Positions 1 through 7,275 of a stretch of 64,000 nucleotides of DNA are shown here, one piece after another (the stretch's first letter is position 1; the number at the start of each line of letters is the position of its first letter). The notes beneath the pieces were generated by a model, which was not told the DNA's origin, made no database searches, and saw only the letters and a list, made by a program, of their open reading frames with translations. The translations under genes and the position numbers were made by a program. The DNA is taken from positions 2,683,501 to 2,747,500 of the forward strand of contig NZ_CP116808.1 of the NCBI RefSeq assembly GCF_028464065.1. Reading direction: 5' to 3'. The stretch is from Saprospira sp. CCB-QB6. GTDB lineage: Bacteria; Bacteroidota; Bacteroidia; Chitinophagales; Saprospiraceae.

Positions 1-140
1 CTGGCCCCTATAATGGGCTGATTATTCTTGGTATCTAAAATACGCCCTTTAATCAGGCCACTTTGTCCCCAAATAGGTGTCTGCAAAAGGAAAAAGAAGA
101 CCCAAATCCCTGAGGCTAAATAAGGTTTTAGAACGTTCAT
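1..140 (-). CDS. Outer-membrane receptor, N-terminal fragment (partial)
   Basis: Only the first 46 codons lie in the window, read leftwards from ATG at 140. They encode a hydrophobic signal peptide ending near WGQSG, followed by the start of a carboxypeptidase-regulatory-like domain (GRILDTKNNQPIIGA). In Bacteroidota that domain usually opens TonB-dependent receptors or T9SS-related outer-membrane proteins, so an envelope receptor is the best guess, but the body of the protein lies outside. The gene is divergent from the MarR-type regulator at 243, which might control it (inference). Confidence 0.6.
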   Translation of the reverse strand, partial: MNVLKPYLASGIWVFFFLLQTPIWGQSGLIKGRILDTKNNQPIIGA

Positions 141-163
141 GATCTTTTTTTATGGTTTTAGCG

Positions 164-196
164 TTTAAGATGTAACAAAAACACAATATATTTTTG
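164..196 (+). promoter_or_regulatory. Promoter of the MarR-family gene
   Basis: TTTA at 164-167, a 21-base spacer and TATTTTTG at 189-196 fit the Bacteroidota consensus TTTG-N19-21-TAnnTTTG. Transcription would begin near 203, so the TTG at 198 cannot be the start codon. Confidence 0.5.
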
Positions 197-242
197 TTTG
201 TTTAATTTTGGGGTAGAATTTTGGCAGAATTCTTCAACAAAA

Positions 243-905
243 ATGTTTAATAGGATGAAGAAATACGATCAGTTGATTCGGTTGCTGCCTTATTTGGCCG
301 CTTTCGAAGAGGAGGGGAGAAATGAAAATTGGACGGCCAAGGATTTTGCGTATTGGATTTTAGAGCAGGATATCATCACCGATGATATGGTCGAATTAGA
401 ACCTGCTATGCCTTTACAGGGCAATTTGGCTGCACAGATTACGCAGTTGGTTACCCTCAATTATAAATATCTTCGCTTTTACCTCAAGAAGAAATTTAAA
501 GAGGAGCCGGTTTCTACAATTGACGAGTTTGGCTTTTTGGCCACTTTATTAGTGGAGGGAAGCATGCAAAAAAAACAGTTAATTGATCGAAATACCATGG
601 AGTTTAGCTCGGGTATGGAGATTATCCGCCGCCTAAAACGCGGACAGTTTATCAGCAGCCGACCCGATCCCAGCGATGGGCGAGCCAAATTGGTCTCCCT
701 CACGCCCCAAGGAAATGCCCTCATTATGCAGTTGCTCCCACAAATGGGCCTGCTGGGCCAGCTGGCCATCGCCCCACTAACGCCCAAGGAGCAAAAACAA
801 CTGCACTATTTATTGCAAAAACTCAATGTCTATCACAATCCCATCTTCTATCAAGCCCATGAAGAGGATATGCAAACGATTTTAGCCGAGAAGTTAGGGA
901 AGTAG
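243..905 (+). CDS. MarR-family transcriptional regulator
   Basis: Winged helix-turn-helix DNA-binding protein of about 220 residues. The C-terminal two thirds carry the MarR pattern: a helix with EFGFLATLLVEG, the recognition segment around SGMEIIRRLKRGQFI, then the wing SRPDPSDGRAKLVSLTPQG, followed by a dimerisation helix. Such proteins act as dimeric repressors of transport, stress or aromatic-response genes; the ligand cannot be told here. The frame is open from TTG at 198, but a good promoter overlaps that codon, so ATG 243 (or 255) is preferred. The N-terminal extension is longer than in the shortest MarR proteins. It is divergent from the receptor fragment at 1-140. Structured repeat copy 1 follows eight bases after its stop. 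Confidence 0.8.
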   Translation: MFNRMKKYDQLIRLLPYLAAFEEEGRNENWTAKDFAYWILEQDIITDDMVELEPAMPLQGNLAAQITQLVTLNYKYLRFYLKKKFKEEPVSTIDEFGFLATLLVEGSMQKKQLIDRNTMEFSSGMEIIRRLKRGQFISSRPDPSDGRAKLVSLTPQGNALIMQLLPQMGLLGQLAIAPLTPKEQKQLHYLLQKLNVYHNPIFYQAHEEDMQTILAEKLGK

Positions 906-912
906 TATTTTT

Positions 913-1048
913 GGGGCTGCCCCGCCCTTTGGGCGGGTCGGGCTGTCTCGCAGCTCGCTATTCGCTCGGCCCTGCGGCGGCTTTGCCGCCTTGGTCTGGC
1001 CTACGGCCACTGCTGCCCATCCCTCAGCCAAGGCGGCTGCGCGCCTTT
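913..1048 (+). repeat. Structured intergenic element, copy 1 (class A)
   Basis: First of 21 related elements. Outer stem GGCTG/CAGCC. Hairpin 1 CCCGCCC-TTT-GGGCGGG. Inner helix GCAG (just before CTCGC) with CTGC (just after hairpin 3). Hairpin 2 GGCGGC-TTT-GCCGCC. Hairpin 3 TGGCC-TAC-GGCCA. 3' end CATCCCTCAGCC. It starts eight bases after the MarR gene stop. Confidence 0.85.
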
Positions 1049-1141
1049 CTAGGTCCAAAATAAAATTTAAATTCTTTTCCCTTGTTAATGAGTTAGTTAT
1101 TGGGTTTTTTCTAAAAAACTTAGCTTTTTTTTACAGAAAAG

Positions 1142-1173
1142 TTTGGACAAACCAAATACCCGCCCTATATTTG
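1142..1173 (+). promoter_or_regulatory. Promoter of tRNA-Ser
   Basis: TTTG at 1142-1145, a 20-base spacer and TATATTTG at 1166-1173: a perfect Bacteroidota sigma-ABfr promoter, with the same boxes and spacing as the tRNA-Ala promoter at 24071. Confidence 0.8.
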
Positions 1174-1210
1174 CAATCGCAACGACGGAACAATGTCGTT
1201 CAATAACGCA

Positions 1211-1297
1211 GGAGGTTTGGCAGAGTGGTCGAATGCGTCGGTCTTGAAAACCGAAGACCCTTCACGGGGTCCGGGGGTTCGAATCCCTCAACCTCCG
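1211..1297 (+). tRNA. tRNA-Ser(TGA)
   Basis: An 87-base tRNA with a seven-pair acceptor stem GGAGGTT/AACCTCC and discriminator G at 1297. The anticodon stem TCGGT/ACCGA encloses loop CTTGAAA with anticodon TGA at 1245-1247. The variable arm is long, as expected for class II serine tRNA, and the T loop TTCGAAT is present. No CCA is encoded. A strong promoter lies at 1142 and a perfect terminator at 1305. Confidence 0.96.
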
Positions 1298-1304
1298 CTA
1301 CTAA

Positions 1305-1339
1305 AAGCCTGATGGTTAGCCATCAGGCTTTATTTTTTT
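1305..1339 (+). terminator. Rho-independent terminator after tRNA-Ser
   Basis: Perfect 11-bp stem AAGCCTGATGG/CCATCAGGCTT, loop TTAG, then a T-rich run. Confidence 0.9.
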
Positions 1340-1372
1340 GGGCCAAAATTTCTTTCTTTCTCAAAAGAGTTT

Positions 1373-1380
1373 TATTTTTG
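1373..1380 (+). promoter_or_regulatory. -7 box of the rplU-rpmA promoter
   Basis: TATTTTTG matches TAnnTTTG exactly, 63 bases before the rplU start. The -33 region is only T/C-rich, so the call rests on one box. Confidence 0.4.
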
Positions 1381-1443
1381 CCCGCTGCCGAAAGGCAAGT
1401 ATGCAATATTATTAATTATTCATTTTTCACTCATCCAGGTAAG

Positions 1444-1749
1444 ATGTACGCAATCGTAGAAATTAAAGGACAACAGTTTAAGGTGAGCGAGGGTCAGGAG
1501 ATCTTTGTTCATCGTCTGGATGCTAAAGAGGGTGATCAAGTTACTTTTGACAAAGTACTCCTCCTAGCAAAAGACGACACTTACCAAGTTGGTCAGCCTA
1601 CCGTAGAGGCTAAAGTTAACACCACTGTATTAGAGCACCTAAAAGGTGACAAGGTAATCGTTTTCAAAAAGAAGCGTCGTAAGGGCTATCGCAAGAAAAA
1701 CGGTCACCGTCAGTCTTTCACAAAAATTAAGATTGACAGCATTGCATAG
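1444..1749 (+). CDS. rplU: Ribosomal protein L21
   Basis: A 101-residue 50S subunit protein that binds 23S rRNA. The sequence opens [18 protein letters not shown] and carries the basic C-terminal segment [16 protein letters not shown], both typical of bL21; length is normal. The frame stays open upstream through the tRNA-Ser gene, so a longer ORF from 1225 is an artefact; ATG 1444 gives the standard N-terminus. It is followed after 58 bases by rpmA in the usual L21-L27 operon, with transcription probably from the box at 1373 and ending at the terminator at 2102. Confidence 0.97.
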   Translation: MYAIVEIKGQQFKVSEGQEIFVHRLDAKEGDQVTFDKVLLLAKDDTYQVGQPTVEAKVNTTVLEHLKGDKVIVFKKKRRKGYRKKNGHRQSFTKIKIDSIA

Positions 1750-1807
1750 GCTTATATCTATGCGAAGTTCATTATTTGTTAAATTAGTACGCTAAACATA
1801 TAAAGTC

Positions 1808-2080
1808 ATGGCACACAAGAAAGGTGTAGGTAGTACGGACAACGGACGGGATAGTAATAGTAAACGACTCGGTGTAAAGAAATACGGCGGTCAACTCGTT
1901 CGCTCTGGAAACATTATCGTTCGTCAGCGTGGTACAAAATTCCACCCCGGCGAAAATATGGGTAAAGGTAGAGACTTTACTCTTTTTGCTCTCTGCGACG
2001 GTATCGTAGAATTCAAGAAAGGCTATAAAAATCGCACTTTCGTGAATATCATCCCTGCAGAAGTAGAGGTAGTTTCTTAG
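1808..2080 (+). CDS. rpmA: Ribosomal protein L27
   Basis: A 90-residue protein of the 50S subunit whose N-terminal tail reaches the peptidyl-transferase centre. It begins directly with [20 protein letters not shown], so it belongs to the type that needs no N-terminal cleavage by a Prp-like protease. The core [21 protein letters not shown] and the glycine- and basic-rich middle are diagnostic of bL27. Second gene of the rplU-rpmA operon; a clear terminator starts 22 bases after the stop. Confidence 0.97.
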   Translation: MAHKKGVGSTDNGRDSNSKRLGVKKYGGQLVRSGNIIVRQRGTKFHPGENMGKGRDFTLFALCDGIVEFKKGYKNRTFVNIIPAEVEVVS

Positions 2081-2101
2081 GAAATTTCACATCAATGATA
2101 T

Positions 2102-2144
2102 AAAAAGCTTTCTTTGGCCCTTGGGTTGGAGAAAGCTTTTTTTA
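2102..2144 (+). terminator. Terminator of rplU-rpmA
   Basis: Stem AAAAAGCTTTC/GAAAGCTTTTT around an 18-base loop, followed by TTTA. Confidence 0.85.
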
Positions 2145-2150
2145 TTTTGA

Positions 2151-2310
2151 GGGGCGTAGCCCCTTTTTTGCCTTTTAGGGGGCGCAATTGGCCTAGCGAT
2201 GTGCAGGGGTGGCCGAAGGCCAGACCTAGGCGGCAAAGCCGCCGCAGGGCCGAGCGAATAGCGAGCCCCGAAACGTAGCGCAGCAAGGCGAAGCCGCAGC
2301 TGAGGCCCCA
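2151..2310 (-). repeat. Structured intergenic element, copy 2 (class B)
   Basis: Read on the minus strand: outer stem GGCCT against AGGCC (outermost pair approximate). Hairpin 1 has an AGCTGCGGC arm against GCCTTGCT. Linker GCGCTACG. Inner helix GGGG/CCCC. Hairpin 2 GGCGGC-TTT-GCCGCC. Hairpin 3 TGGCC-TTC-GGCCA. 3' end CATCGCTAGGCC. An extra small hairpin GGGGC-GTA-GCCCC (2151-2163) lies beyond the core at 2190-2310. Confidence 0.85.
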
Positions 2311-2343
2311 AATTATCATTCATTTAAAAACTCCCCTTAGGAT

Positions 2344-3447
2344 ATGATTGCTCGACACACATTTAGCCAAGAAGATATAGCTGGCCGTTTAGCCAATATT
2401 CGGCGTTATGAGCCTGTATTAGATTATTATGGGCAGCAGCTCAAGGTAGAGGCGGCTTTGCTCAAGGCCATTGTGGCGGTGGAGTCTTCGGGCAATGCTC
2501 GAGCAGGAGCGGGGCGCTATAGTGGGGCCAAGGGGTTGATGCAGATTACGCGGCAGACTTGGATGGCGACCATTCAGCAGTTTCCAGATTTGCGTTATCG
2601 GAATACTAAATTGAGTGAGTATTTGGACCGAGATAAAAATGATGTTTGGGCCGATGCTTCTTTAAATACCTTGATTGGAACTTTGGCTTTGATCTTAAAG
2701 GCGCGGAGTTTGAGCCGGATGACGGGCCTGGCCATTTCGGCCAATGACCCCAAGGATGCACCTATGTTGCTCACGGCTTATAATGCTGGAGAGTACACGG
2801 TTATGAAAGCATTTGAACGGGCCAAAGCGGGGGGGAGTAAAGACCCACAGATGGATTTTTTGGATCAGCCGCATTTGCAGGGCGCCATTAAGGATGTGGT
2901 AGAGCGCTTTAATTTGAGCTGGGATACGGCGGCCAAGTTTAAAGAAATTAGCCAATATGCGGCCAAGGTATTTAGCTTTTTGGATGTTTTTCGGGGAAAT
3001 ACTAGTTCCACAAATAATACGGGAACAAACAACAACAGCGCGCCTCAAGAAGAAGATCCAAAGCCTACACCTACGCCAACGCCACAGCCAACTGTAAAAT
3101 ACTATACCGTCGTTTCGGGAGATACGGGCTACGGCATTGCTCGAAAGTTGGGTATTTCTTTCAGCAAATTATCGGCGGCGAATCCAGGGGTAAATTGGGC
3201 TCGTTTGTCTTTGGGTCAAAAGTTACAAGTAGGAGAGGGGCAGCCTCAGCCAGAGCAGCCAGTTCGGCCAGAGCCGCCCAAAACGCCTAAAATTTATACC
3301 GTTCAGCGAGGAGATAGTTTGGGCATTTTGTCGCGCAAATTTAATGTGAGTATAGCGCAAATTAAGGCCTTGAATAAAGATCAATTGCAGCGTTGGGGAA
3401 CTGTAGAAGGCTTCTTTGTGGGAGCCAAAATTAAGTTGCCACAGTAA
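2344..3447 (+). CDS. Lytic transglycosylase with two LysM domains
   Basis: A 367-residue peptidoglycan-active protein. Residues about 30-170 form an SLT-type transglycosylase fold: catalytic glutamate in AVESSGNARAGAG, then GAKGLMQITRQTW and LLTAYNAGEY. A Thr/Pro-rich linker near 225-250 leads to two LysM repeats (YYTVVSGDTGYGIARKLGIS and IYTVQRGDSLGILSRKFNVS) that bind glycan chains. It should cleave the MurNAc-GlcNAc bond with 1,6-anhydro product formation. Oddly, the N-terminus MIARHTFSQEDIAG has no signal peptide, and no better upstream start is seen, so export is unexplained. Convergent with the YihY-family gene; they share the terminator at 3463. Confidence 0.85.
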   Translation: MIARHTFSQEDIAGRLANIRRYEPVLDYYGQQLKVEAALLKAIVAVESSGNARAGAGRYSGAKGLMQITRQTWMATIQQFPDLRYRNTKLSEYLDRDKNDVWADASLNTLIGTLALILKARSLSRMTGLAISANDPKDAPMLLTAYNAGEYTVMKAFERAKAGGSKDPQMDFLDQPHLQGAIKDVVERFNLSWDTAAKFKEISQYAAKVFSFLDVFRGNTSSTNNTGTNNNSAPQEEDPKPTPTPTPQPTVKYYTVVSGDTGYGIARKLGISFSKLSAANPGVNWARLSLGQKLQVGEGQPQPEQPVRPEPPKTPKIYTVQRGDSLGILSRKFNVSIAQIKALNKDQLQRWGTVEGFFVGAKIKLPQ

Positions 3448-3462
3448 GCTTGTTGAATGCTT

Positions 3463-3502
3463 AAAAGGCCCCATATCTTGGAAAGATATGGGGCCTTTTT
3501 TT
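3463..3502. terminator. Bidirectional terminator
   Basis: A 17-bp perfect stem (AAAAGGCCCCATATCTT and its complement) with loop GGA and T runs on both sides, between two converging genes. Confidence 0.92.
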
Positions 3503-4550
3503 AGATCAATTCATTGGGCAGGGGACTTTCATAGAGTTCGATCACTCTTCCTTTATCATCTTTTCGGCGGCTTTTCTTCACCCATTGGCGTTCTTTCTGC
3601 ATTTTCTTTGCGTAGGCTTTGGGTTGGATAATCACGCCTCTATACTCGCAGATGGCCTTGATAAATTCGGCTCCAATAAAAATTAGTTGCGCCGAATAAT
3701 ACACCCAGAGCAAAATAATAATTAGCGAGCCTGTGGCTCCATAGGCGCTCACAATACTCGTGTGACTGAGGTAGTAGCCCATTAGCAATTGGCCCAACCA
3801 AAAGAGAATGGCCGAGAAAATAGAGCCCCACCAGATATAGCGCCAGCGAAGGCGGGCGGCGGGCAAAATCTTATACATCAGCATAAAGAAAATGGCAATG
3901 ATAAGAATAGAGACGCCTAGGTTGATAAAGACCAAAAAGTTAGACGTAAAATAGCTTACCGCAGGGGCCAGCTGATCGGGCAGATGGCTAGCCACCCAAG
4001 CTTGATGTCCCTTAATATAAGTGCTTAGGCCTAAAATAAGTCCATTGAGCAAGATAGAAAGGACCAATAAACCGCCAATGCTGAGAATCATCCCAAAAGA
4101 CAAGATGCGGTTAATAATCATTTGCAAAATTTGCATCTTTCGGGCAACTTCTCGAACCCCAAAAATGGTATTGAGGGCCTCCTGTAGCGCGTAGAAAATA
4201 TGGGTAGAAAGAAAAATTAGAAAACCCAAACCCAGGATGGTGGCTAACCAGTTTGTGCTCGGACTTCCAATATTCTTTACGGCATTTTGAATCTGTTCTG
4301 CGGCGGCCTCGCCCACAAACTCTACAATAGTATCGTAAATTCGGCCTTCTACAGCCGCTTCGCCTAAAAAGAAGCCCACCAAGCCAATGATGATAATCAA
4401 AATGGCCGGTAGCGAAAAAATAGTATAATAGGCTAAGGCGGCTCCCATCCGCTGCACGCGGTCTTGTCCATAACTATCTATGGTTGCCTTAATAACCAAA
4501 TAGACGGGACGTAAGTAAAGGCGGAAAAAATTTCTAAAAATGCGTAACAT
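3501..4550 (-). CDS. YihY/BrkB-family inner-membrane protein
   Basis: About 349 residues from ATG 4550. Six hydrophobic segments and the pattern RMGAALAYYTIFSLPAILIII place it in the YihY family (once mis-named RNase BN). Further family signatures are the GATGSLIIILLWVYYSAQLIF segment near the C-terminus and a charged cytoplasmic tail (KKSRRKDDKGRVIELYES). The function of the family is unsettled; transport or an envelope role is usually suggested. The frame extends to ATG 4616, but that start lies inside the loop of a terminator hairpin (4604-4630), so ATG 4550 (MLRIFRNFF) is preferred. Confidence 0.85.
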   Translation of the reverse strand: MLRIFRNFFRLYLRPVYLVIKATIDSYGQDRVQRMGAALAYYTIFSLPAILIIIIGLVGFFLGEAAVEGRIYDTIVEFVGEAAAEQIQNAVKNIGSPSTNWLATILGLGFLIFLSTHIFYALQEALNTIFGVREVARKMQILQMIINRILSFGMILSIGGLLVLSILLNGLILGLSTYIKGHQAWVASHLPDQLAPAVSYFTSNFLVFINLGVSILIIAIFFMLMYKILPAARLRWRYIWWGSIFSAILFWLGQLLMGYYLSHTSIVSAYGATGSLIIILLWVYYSAQLIFIGAEFIKAICEYRGVIIQPKAYAKKMQKERQWVKKSRRKDDKGRVIELYESPLPNELI

Positions 4551-4597
4551 GATCAGCTGATTTTCCTCAAAATAGGGAGATTCCCTGATGAACTCAT

Positions 4598-4630
4598 AAA
4601 AAAAGCAGATTGTCATCTCGACAATCTGCT
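4598..4630 (-). terminator. Terminator of the small RNA at 4633-4717
   Basis: On the minus strand: 11-bp perfect stem AGCAGATTGTC/GACAATCTGCT with a 5-base loop, then seven T. It ends the upstream small RNA just before the YihY-family gene. Confidence 0.85.
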
Positions 4631-4632
4631 TG

Positions 4633-4717
4633 CTGTAGGTATAAGTTTCATCTTATCAAACGAGCGTAAGCCTTGGAAAATTTCACTCATATGGGGTAGT
4701 GTTCAGCGTACCTACAG
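4633..4717 (-). ncRNA. Probable small structured RNA (possibly 6S-like)
   Basis: No convincing ORF. On the minus strand the 85-base segment begins CTGTAGGTA and ends TACCTACAG, a perfect 9-bp closing stem. Inside are a central helix GAGTG/CGCTC and a small 3'-side hairpin ATAAG/CTTAT. A near-consensus -7 box (TAAATTTT) ends two bases before the first stem base, and a strong terminator follows two bases after the stem. Closed ends, a bubble with a 3'-side hairpin and this size recall 6S RNA of Bacteroidota, but I cannot confirm the family from sequence alone. Confidence 0.55.
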
Positions 4718-4904
4718 TTAAAATTTATCAGTCAGAAGTGATAAACTCCGTTAGTAAAAATACAAGCTTAATTGATAAAAAAGGAATATTAGAGCAGGTT
4801 TTTGTTCAATAAAATTGATCAAAACGAATAGCTTTTTATTAAACCGTATGATTTTAGTCTAAATAAATGTCCATTTTTATAAAAAAAGCGCTAAAAACTG
4901 AATT

Positions 4905-6107
4905 TTATTCGGCCCAAGGATCTACTTGCAAAAAGGGATCTGCCCATTCTGCTTTATTGACATAGCTCGTATCGGTCAAGGCATGTAAGAACGCAACAAG
5001 ATCTTGTTTTTCTTGGGAGGTCAAATGAGGGAGTTCTGGCGCAGTACTTAGTTCATTGGCTACATTGGGACCACGACCCGCAGAAGTGTGATCTGTGTAA
5101 TGATCCAAAACTTCTTCTAAGGTAGCAAAACGACCATCATGCATATAAGGCGCTGTTAAGCCCACATTACGTAAACTAACTTCTCTAAAACGACCATTGT
5201 CTACTACAGAACCCGTAATTCCTCCCAAACCATTATCGTTAAACTCAGTAAAGCTATTTACCGAATCAATGGCATTGTTGGAAAAGCTATTGCGAGCAAA
5301 AATAGCCGCATCTCGTGTAAAGCTATGGCAATGCGCACATTCTGCATCTTTGGTGCTAGCACTGCCCAATGCATCTCCCAAAAAGAGCAGTTTTCCCCTT
5401 TGGGCCGCTTCACTCATATACTCAAAAGGTACCCATTCGTCTCGGTCATATTCCGAGTCTGCAGAGTTCAAGGTCCGCAAAAATTGCGCTAGGGCTTTGC
5501 CCGCCAACTCTTTAGTCATTTCATCAATATGGTCAATCCCAAAAGCCTGACGAAACATGCGCGGATAATGCTCATGCGCCTTCAACCGCTGCATCACTTC
5601 TTCCCAGTTGTTCATCATTTCTAATGGATGCTCTACAGGAGAAAGAACCTGCTCTTCTAAACTCGCAAATTTTCCATCCCAGTTGAAGTTGTGCTGGCTG
5701 TTTTGCTTCCAGTTATAACCCACATTGATTAGCGACATGCTATTTCGAGTCCCCAAGGCCCCACCTACACCAATGCCTACCGCACTCCCATCTGTAAAGG
5801 CCTTATCTTGCTGATGACAACTCGAACAAGAAATGCTGTGGTCTATAGATAAGGCCTTTTCATAAAATAAATAACGACCCAATTTAACCCCAGCTTCTGT
5901 AGCTCGATTATCCGAGGGCTCCTCCATGGCCGGCAAGCCATTGATTTCAGGATAATCATAGGCTACCGGATTATAGGGAATGCTATCTAAACTACCTACC
6001 GTTGGCGAAATAGGACCAATATCCTCAGGCTTGGGATCGCAGGCCGTTTCTAATAATAACAAACTGCCCAAACCTAAACTCAAATACAGAAGGGATTTCT
6101 TAAACAT
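4905..6107 (-). CDS. Di-haem cytochrome c peroxidase / MauG family (MbnH-like) lipoprotein
   Basis: A 400-residue exported di-haem protein. A lipoprotein signal ends at LETAC (Cys23). The two haem motifs are CSSCH (94-98) and CAHCH (257-261), and the family segment LTAPYMHDGRFATLEE lies near the C-terminus. It belongs to the bacterial cytochrome c peroxidase/MauG superfamily. The gene follows an MbnP-family gene by three bases, and MbnH-type members of this superfamily oxidise a tryptophan of partner MbnP to kynurenine. Partnership here is inferred from that gene pair; ordinary peroxide reduction is the alternative. Expected in the periplasm, anchored by lipid. It is transcribed after MbnP in one operon. 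Confidence 0.85.
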   Translation of the reverse strand: MFKKSLLYLSLGLGSLLLLETACDPKPEDIGPISPTVGSLDSIPYNPVAYDYPEINGLPAMEEPSDNRATEAGVKLGRYLFYEKALSIDHSISCSSCHQQDKAFTDGSAVGIGVGGALGTRNSMSLINVGYNWKQNSQHNFNWDGKFASLEEQVLSPVEHPLEMMNNWEEVMQRLKAHEHYPRMFRQAFGIDHIDEMTKELAGKALAQFLRTLNSADSEYDRDEWVPFEYMSEAAQRGKLLFLGDALGSASTKDAECAHCHSFTRDAAIFARNSFSNNAIDSVNSFTEFNDNGLGGITGSVVDNGRFREVSLRNVGLTAPYMHDGRFATLEEVLDHYTDHTSAGRGPNVANELSTAPELPHLTSQEKQDLVAFLHALTDTSYVNKAEWADPFLQVDPWAE

Positions 6108-6110
6108 AAT

Positions 6111-6887
6111 TTATTGCAATTCTAGGGCTTGGCCCATATTCGTAATAATGGTTTTTACAATGGCATAATCGGCTGTGCTAGAATCACCAGAGTGACTGAC
6201 ATTATTCGCTGCAATCGGAATCTCTTGCCCAGCTTTGTAAAATACCTCTTTTATATCAATACTAAAGTTCAAATCAACATCCTGATCCAAATTGAACGCT
6301 TTACTAAAACTCTTCTGCTGATACATGCCATCTACCCCAGAATGATACAAAAAGCTAATTTCTCCCCCCGCAGCATTGGGCAAGCTATCAATTTTTCCCT
6401 CGGTCCGCGTAAAAATATAGCTGTCCCAAGCTGTCCAATAATTTCCCGCATCCCCCAAAGCCGTCGCACTACTAAAATCAGCTGGATCCATAGCATTCAA
6501 ATCAGGCGCAACCCCCAAGCCAAAGCGGATTGCCGTGAAATTTCCCGCCTCCGCCAAAGAATAATTCAAATCAACCCCAGCTTCAGCCGCCGCAGCATCC
6601 ACCAGATTACTAAAGTTAAGGTAAGCCGAGCTGTCAATTGTAACCCAATCCCCATTTTCTTTCTGAATTTCAACATAAGAAAGAAAGAAATTCAAGGTCT
6701 GTAACTGAAAACTCTCCCCATTGGGCGCCAGCACATCCGTAAACATCGGCAAAGCTTGCCCATCAAACTGCGCCTTAAAGTTTAATCTCAAGTTTTTCTC
6801 CTCTGTCGATGGATTCACAGGCTCCTTTTTGCAAGATGCCGCCCAACCCATTAGGGCCAAAATTAAAAATGCTGATAAATAACGCAT
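6111..6887 (-). CDS. MbnP-family lipoprotein
   Basis: A 258-residue exported protein with lipobox AASC (Cys19). The N-terminal pattern LRLNFKAQFDGQALPM, then FQLQTLNFFLSYVEIQKENG, and GNYWTAWDSYIF (148-159) followed by a short hydrophobic region match the MbnP family. MbnP proteins bind copper and may carry a kynurenine made by the di-haem enzyme MbnH. Here the di-haem gene lies directly downstream, so this is a MbnP-MbnH pair. Trp151 and Trp154 are candidate modified residues (inference). No methanobactin-synthesis genes are in the window, so the role is probably general copper handling. Confidence 0.75.
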   Translation of the reverse strand: MRYLSAFLILALMGWAASCKKEPVNPSTEEKNLRLNFKAQFDGQALPMFTDVLAPNGESFQLQTLNFFLSYVEIQKENGDWVTIDSSAYLNFSNLVDAAAAEAGVDLNYSLAEAGNFTAIRFGLGVAPDLNAMDPADFSSATALGDAGNYWTAWDSYIFTRTEGKIDSLPNAAGGEISFLYHSGVDGMYQQKSFSKAFNLDQDVDLNFSIDIKEVFYKAGQEIPIAANNVSHSGDSSTADYAIVKTIITNMGQALELQ

Positions 6888-6930
6888 AAGTCAAATTTAA
6901 GTGAATGAACAAGTCTGATTGTATTGTTTT

Positions 6931-7049
6931 GGGGCCTCCGCCTCGCTGCGCTCGTCGGCGCTACGCTCCGCAGCTCGCTATTCGCTCGGCCCTTCAGCGC
7001 TTGCAGCGCTTCGGTCTGGCCTGCGGCCACTGCTGCACATCGCTAGGCC
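6931..7049 (+). repeat. Structured intergenic element, copy 3 (class B)
   Basis: Outer stem GGCCT/AGGCC. Hairpin 1 is imperfect (CCTCGCTGCGCTCG region). Linker GCGCTACG. Inner helix GCAG/CTGC. Hairpin 2 AGCGCT-TGC-AGCGCT. Hairpin 3 TGGCC-TGC-GGCCA. 3' end CATCGCTAGGCC. Confidence 0.85.
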
Positions 7050-7137
7050 GCTCTACCAATTCCTTCGCTTTTGGCCTTCTGCTCTGGCCCCCTAACTATA
7101 AAGATAAGATAAAGAACAAGGCCCAATTTCTATGTGC

Positions 7138-7275
7138 AAGGAGTTACTAGATCCCAATACTAATATAAAAGTACGCTTTTGTAGAACTCCTCTGCTCTCA
7201 CTCAACAACTTCCCCAAAAGCTAAGGGCAGTCGCCAAAAGTTCACTATCTTTCGCCCAAAGATTAAACGAGGACT
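7138..7275. other. Leader region before the GGGPS-family gene
   Basis: No gene seen. It contains separated inverted arms AGGAGTT (7138-7144) and AACTCCT (7186-7192), and inside them a small hairpin AAAAG-TACG-CTTTT. No convincing promoter pair could be found; TATCTTTC near 7247 is a weak -7 candidate. Confidence 0.3.

Noticed and set aside
1225-1443. N-terminal extension of rplU through the tRNA-Ser gene
   Set aside because: It runs through a tRNA and a terminator; ATG 1444 gives the normal L21 start.
2087-2323. Small ORFs across the structured elements, for example at 2087-2323, 40485-41127, 55844-56106 and 58832-59196
   Set aside because: They follow the GC-rich repeat copies, appear in several frames at once, and share only element-encoded residues.
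4551-4616. Longer start of the YihY-family protein
   Set aside because: The extra codons lie in a terminator loop and its T run, with residues unlike the family.
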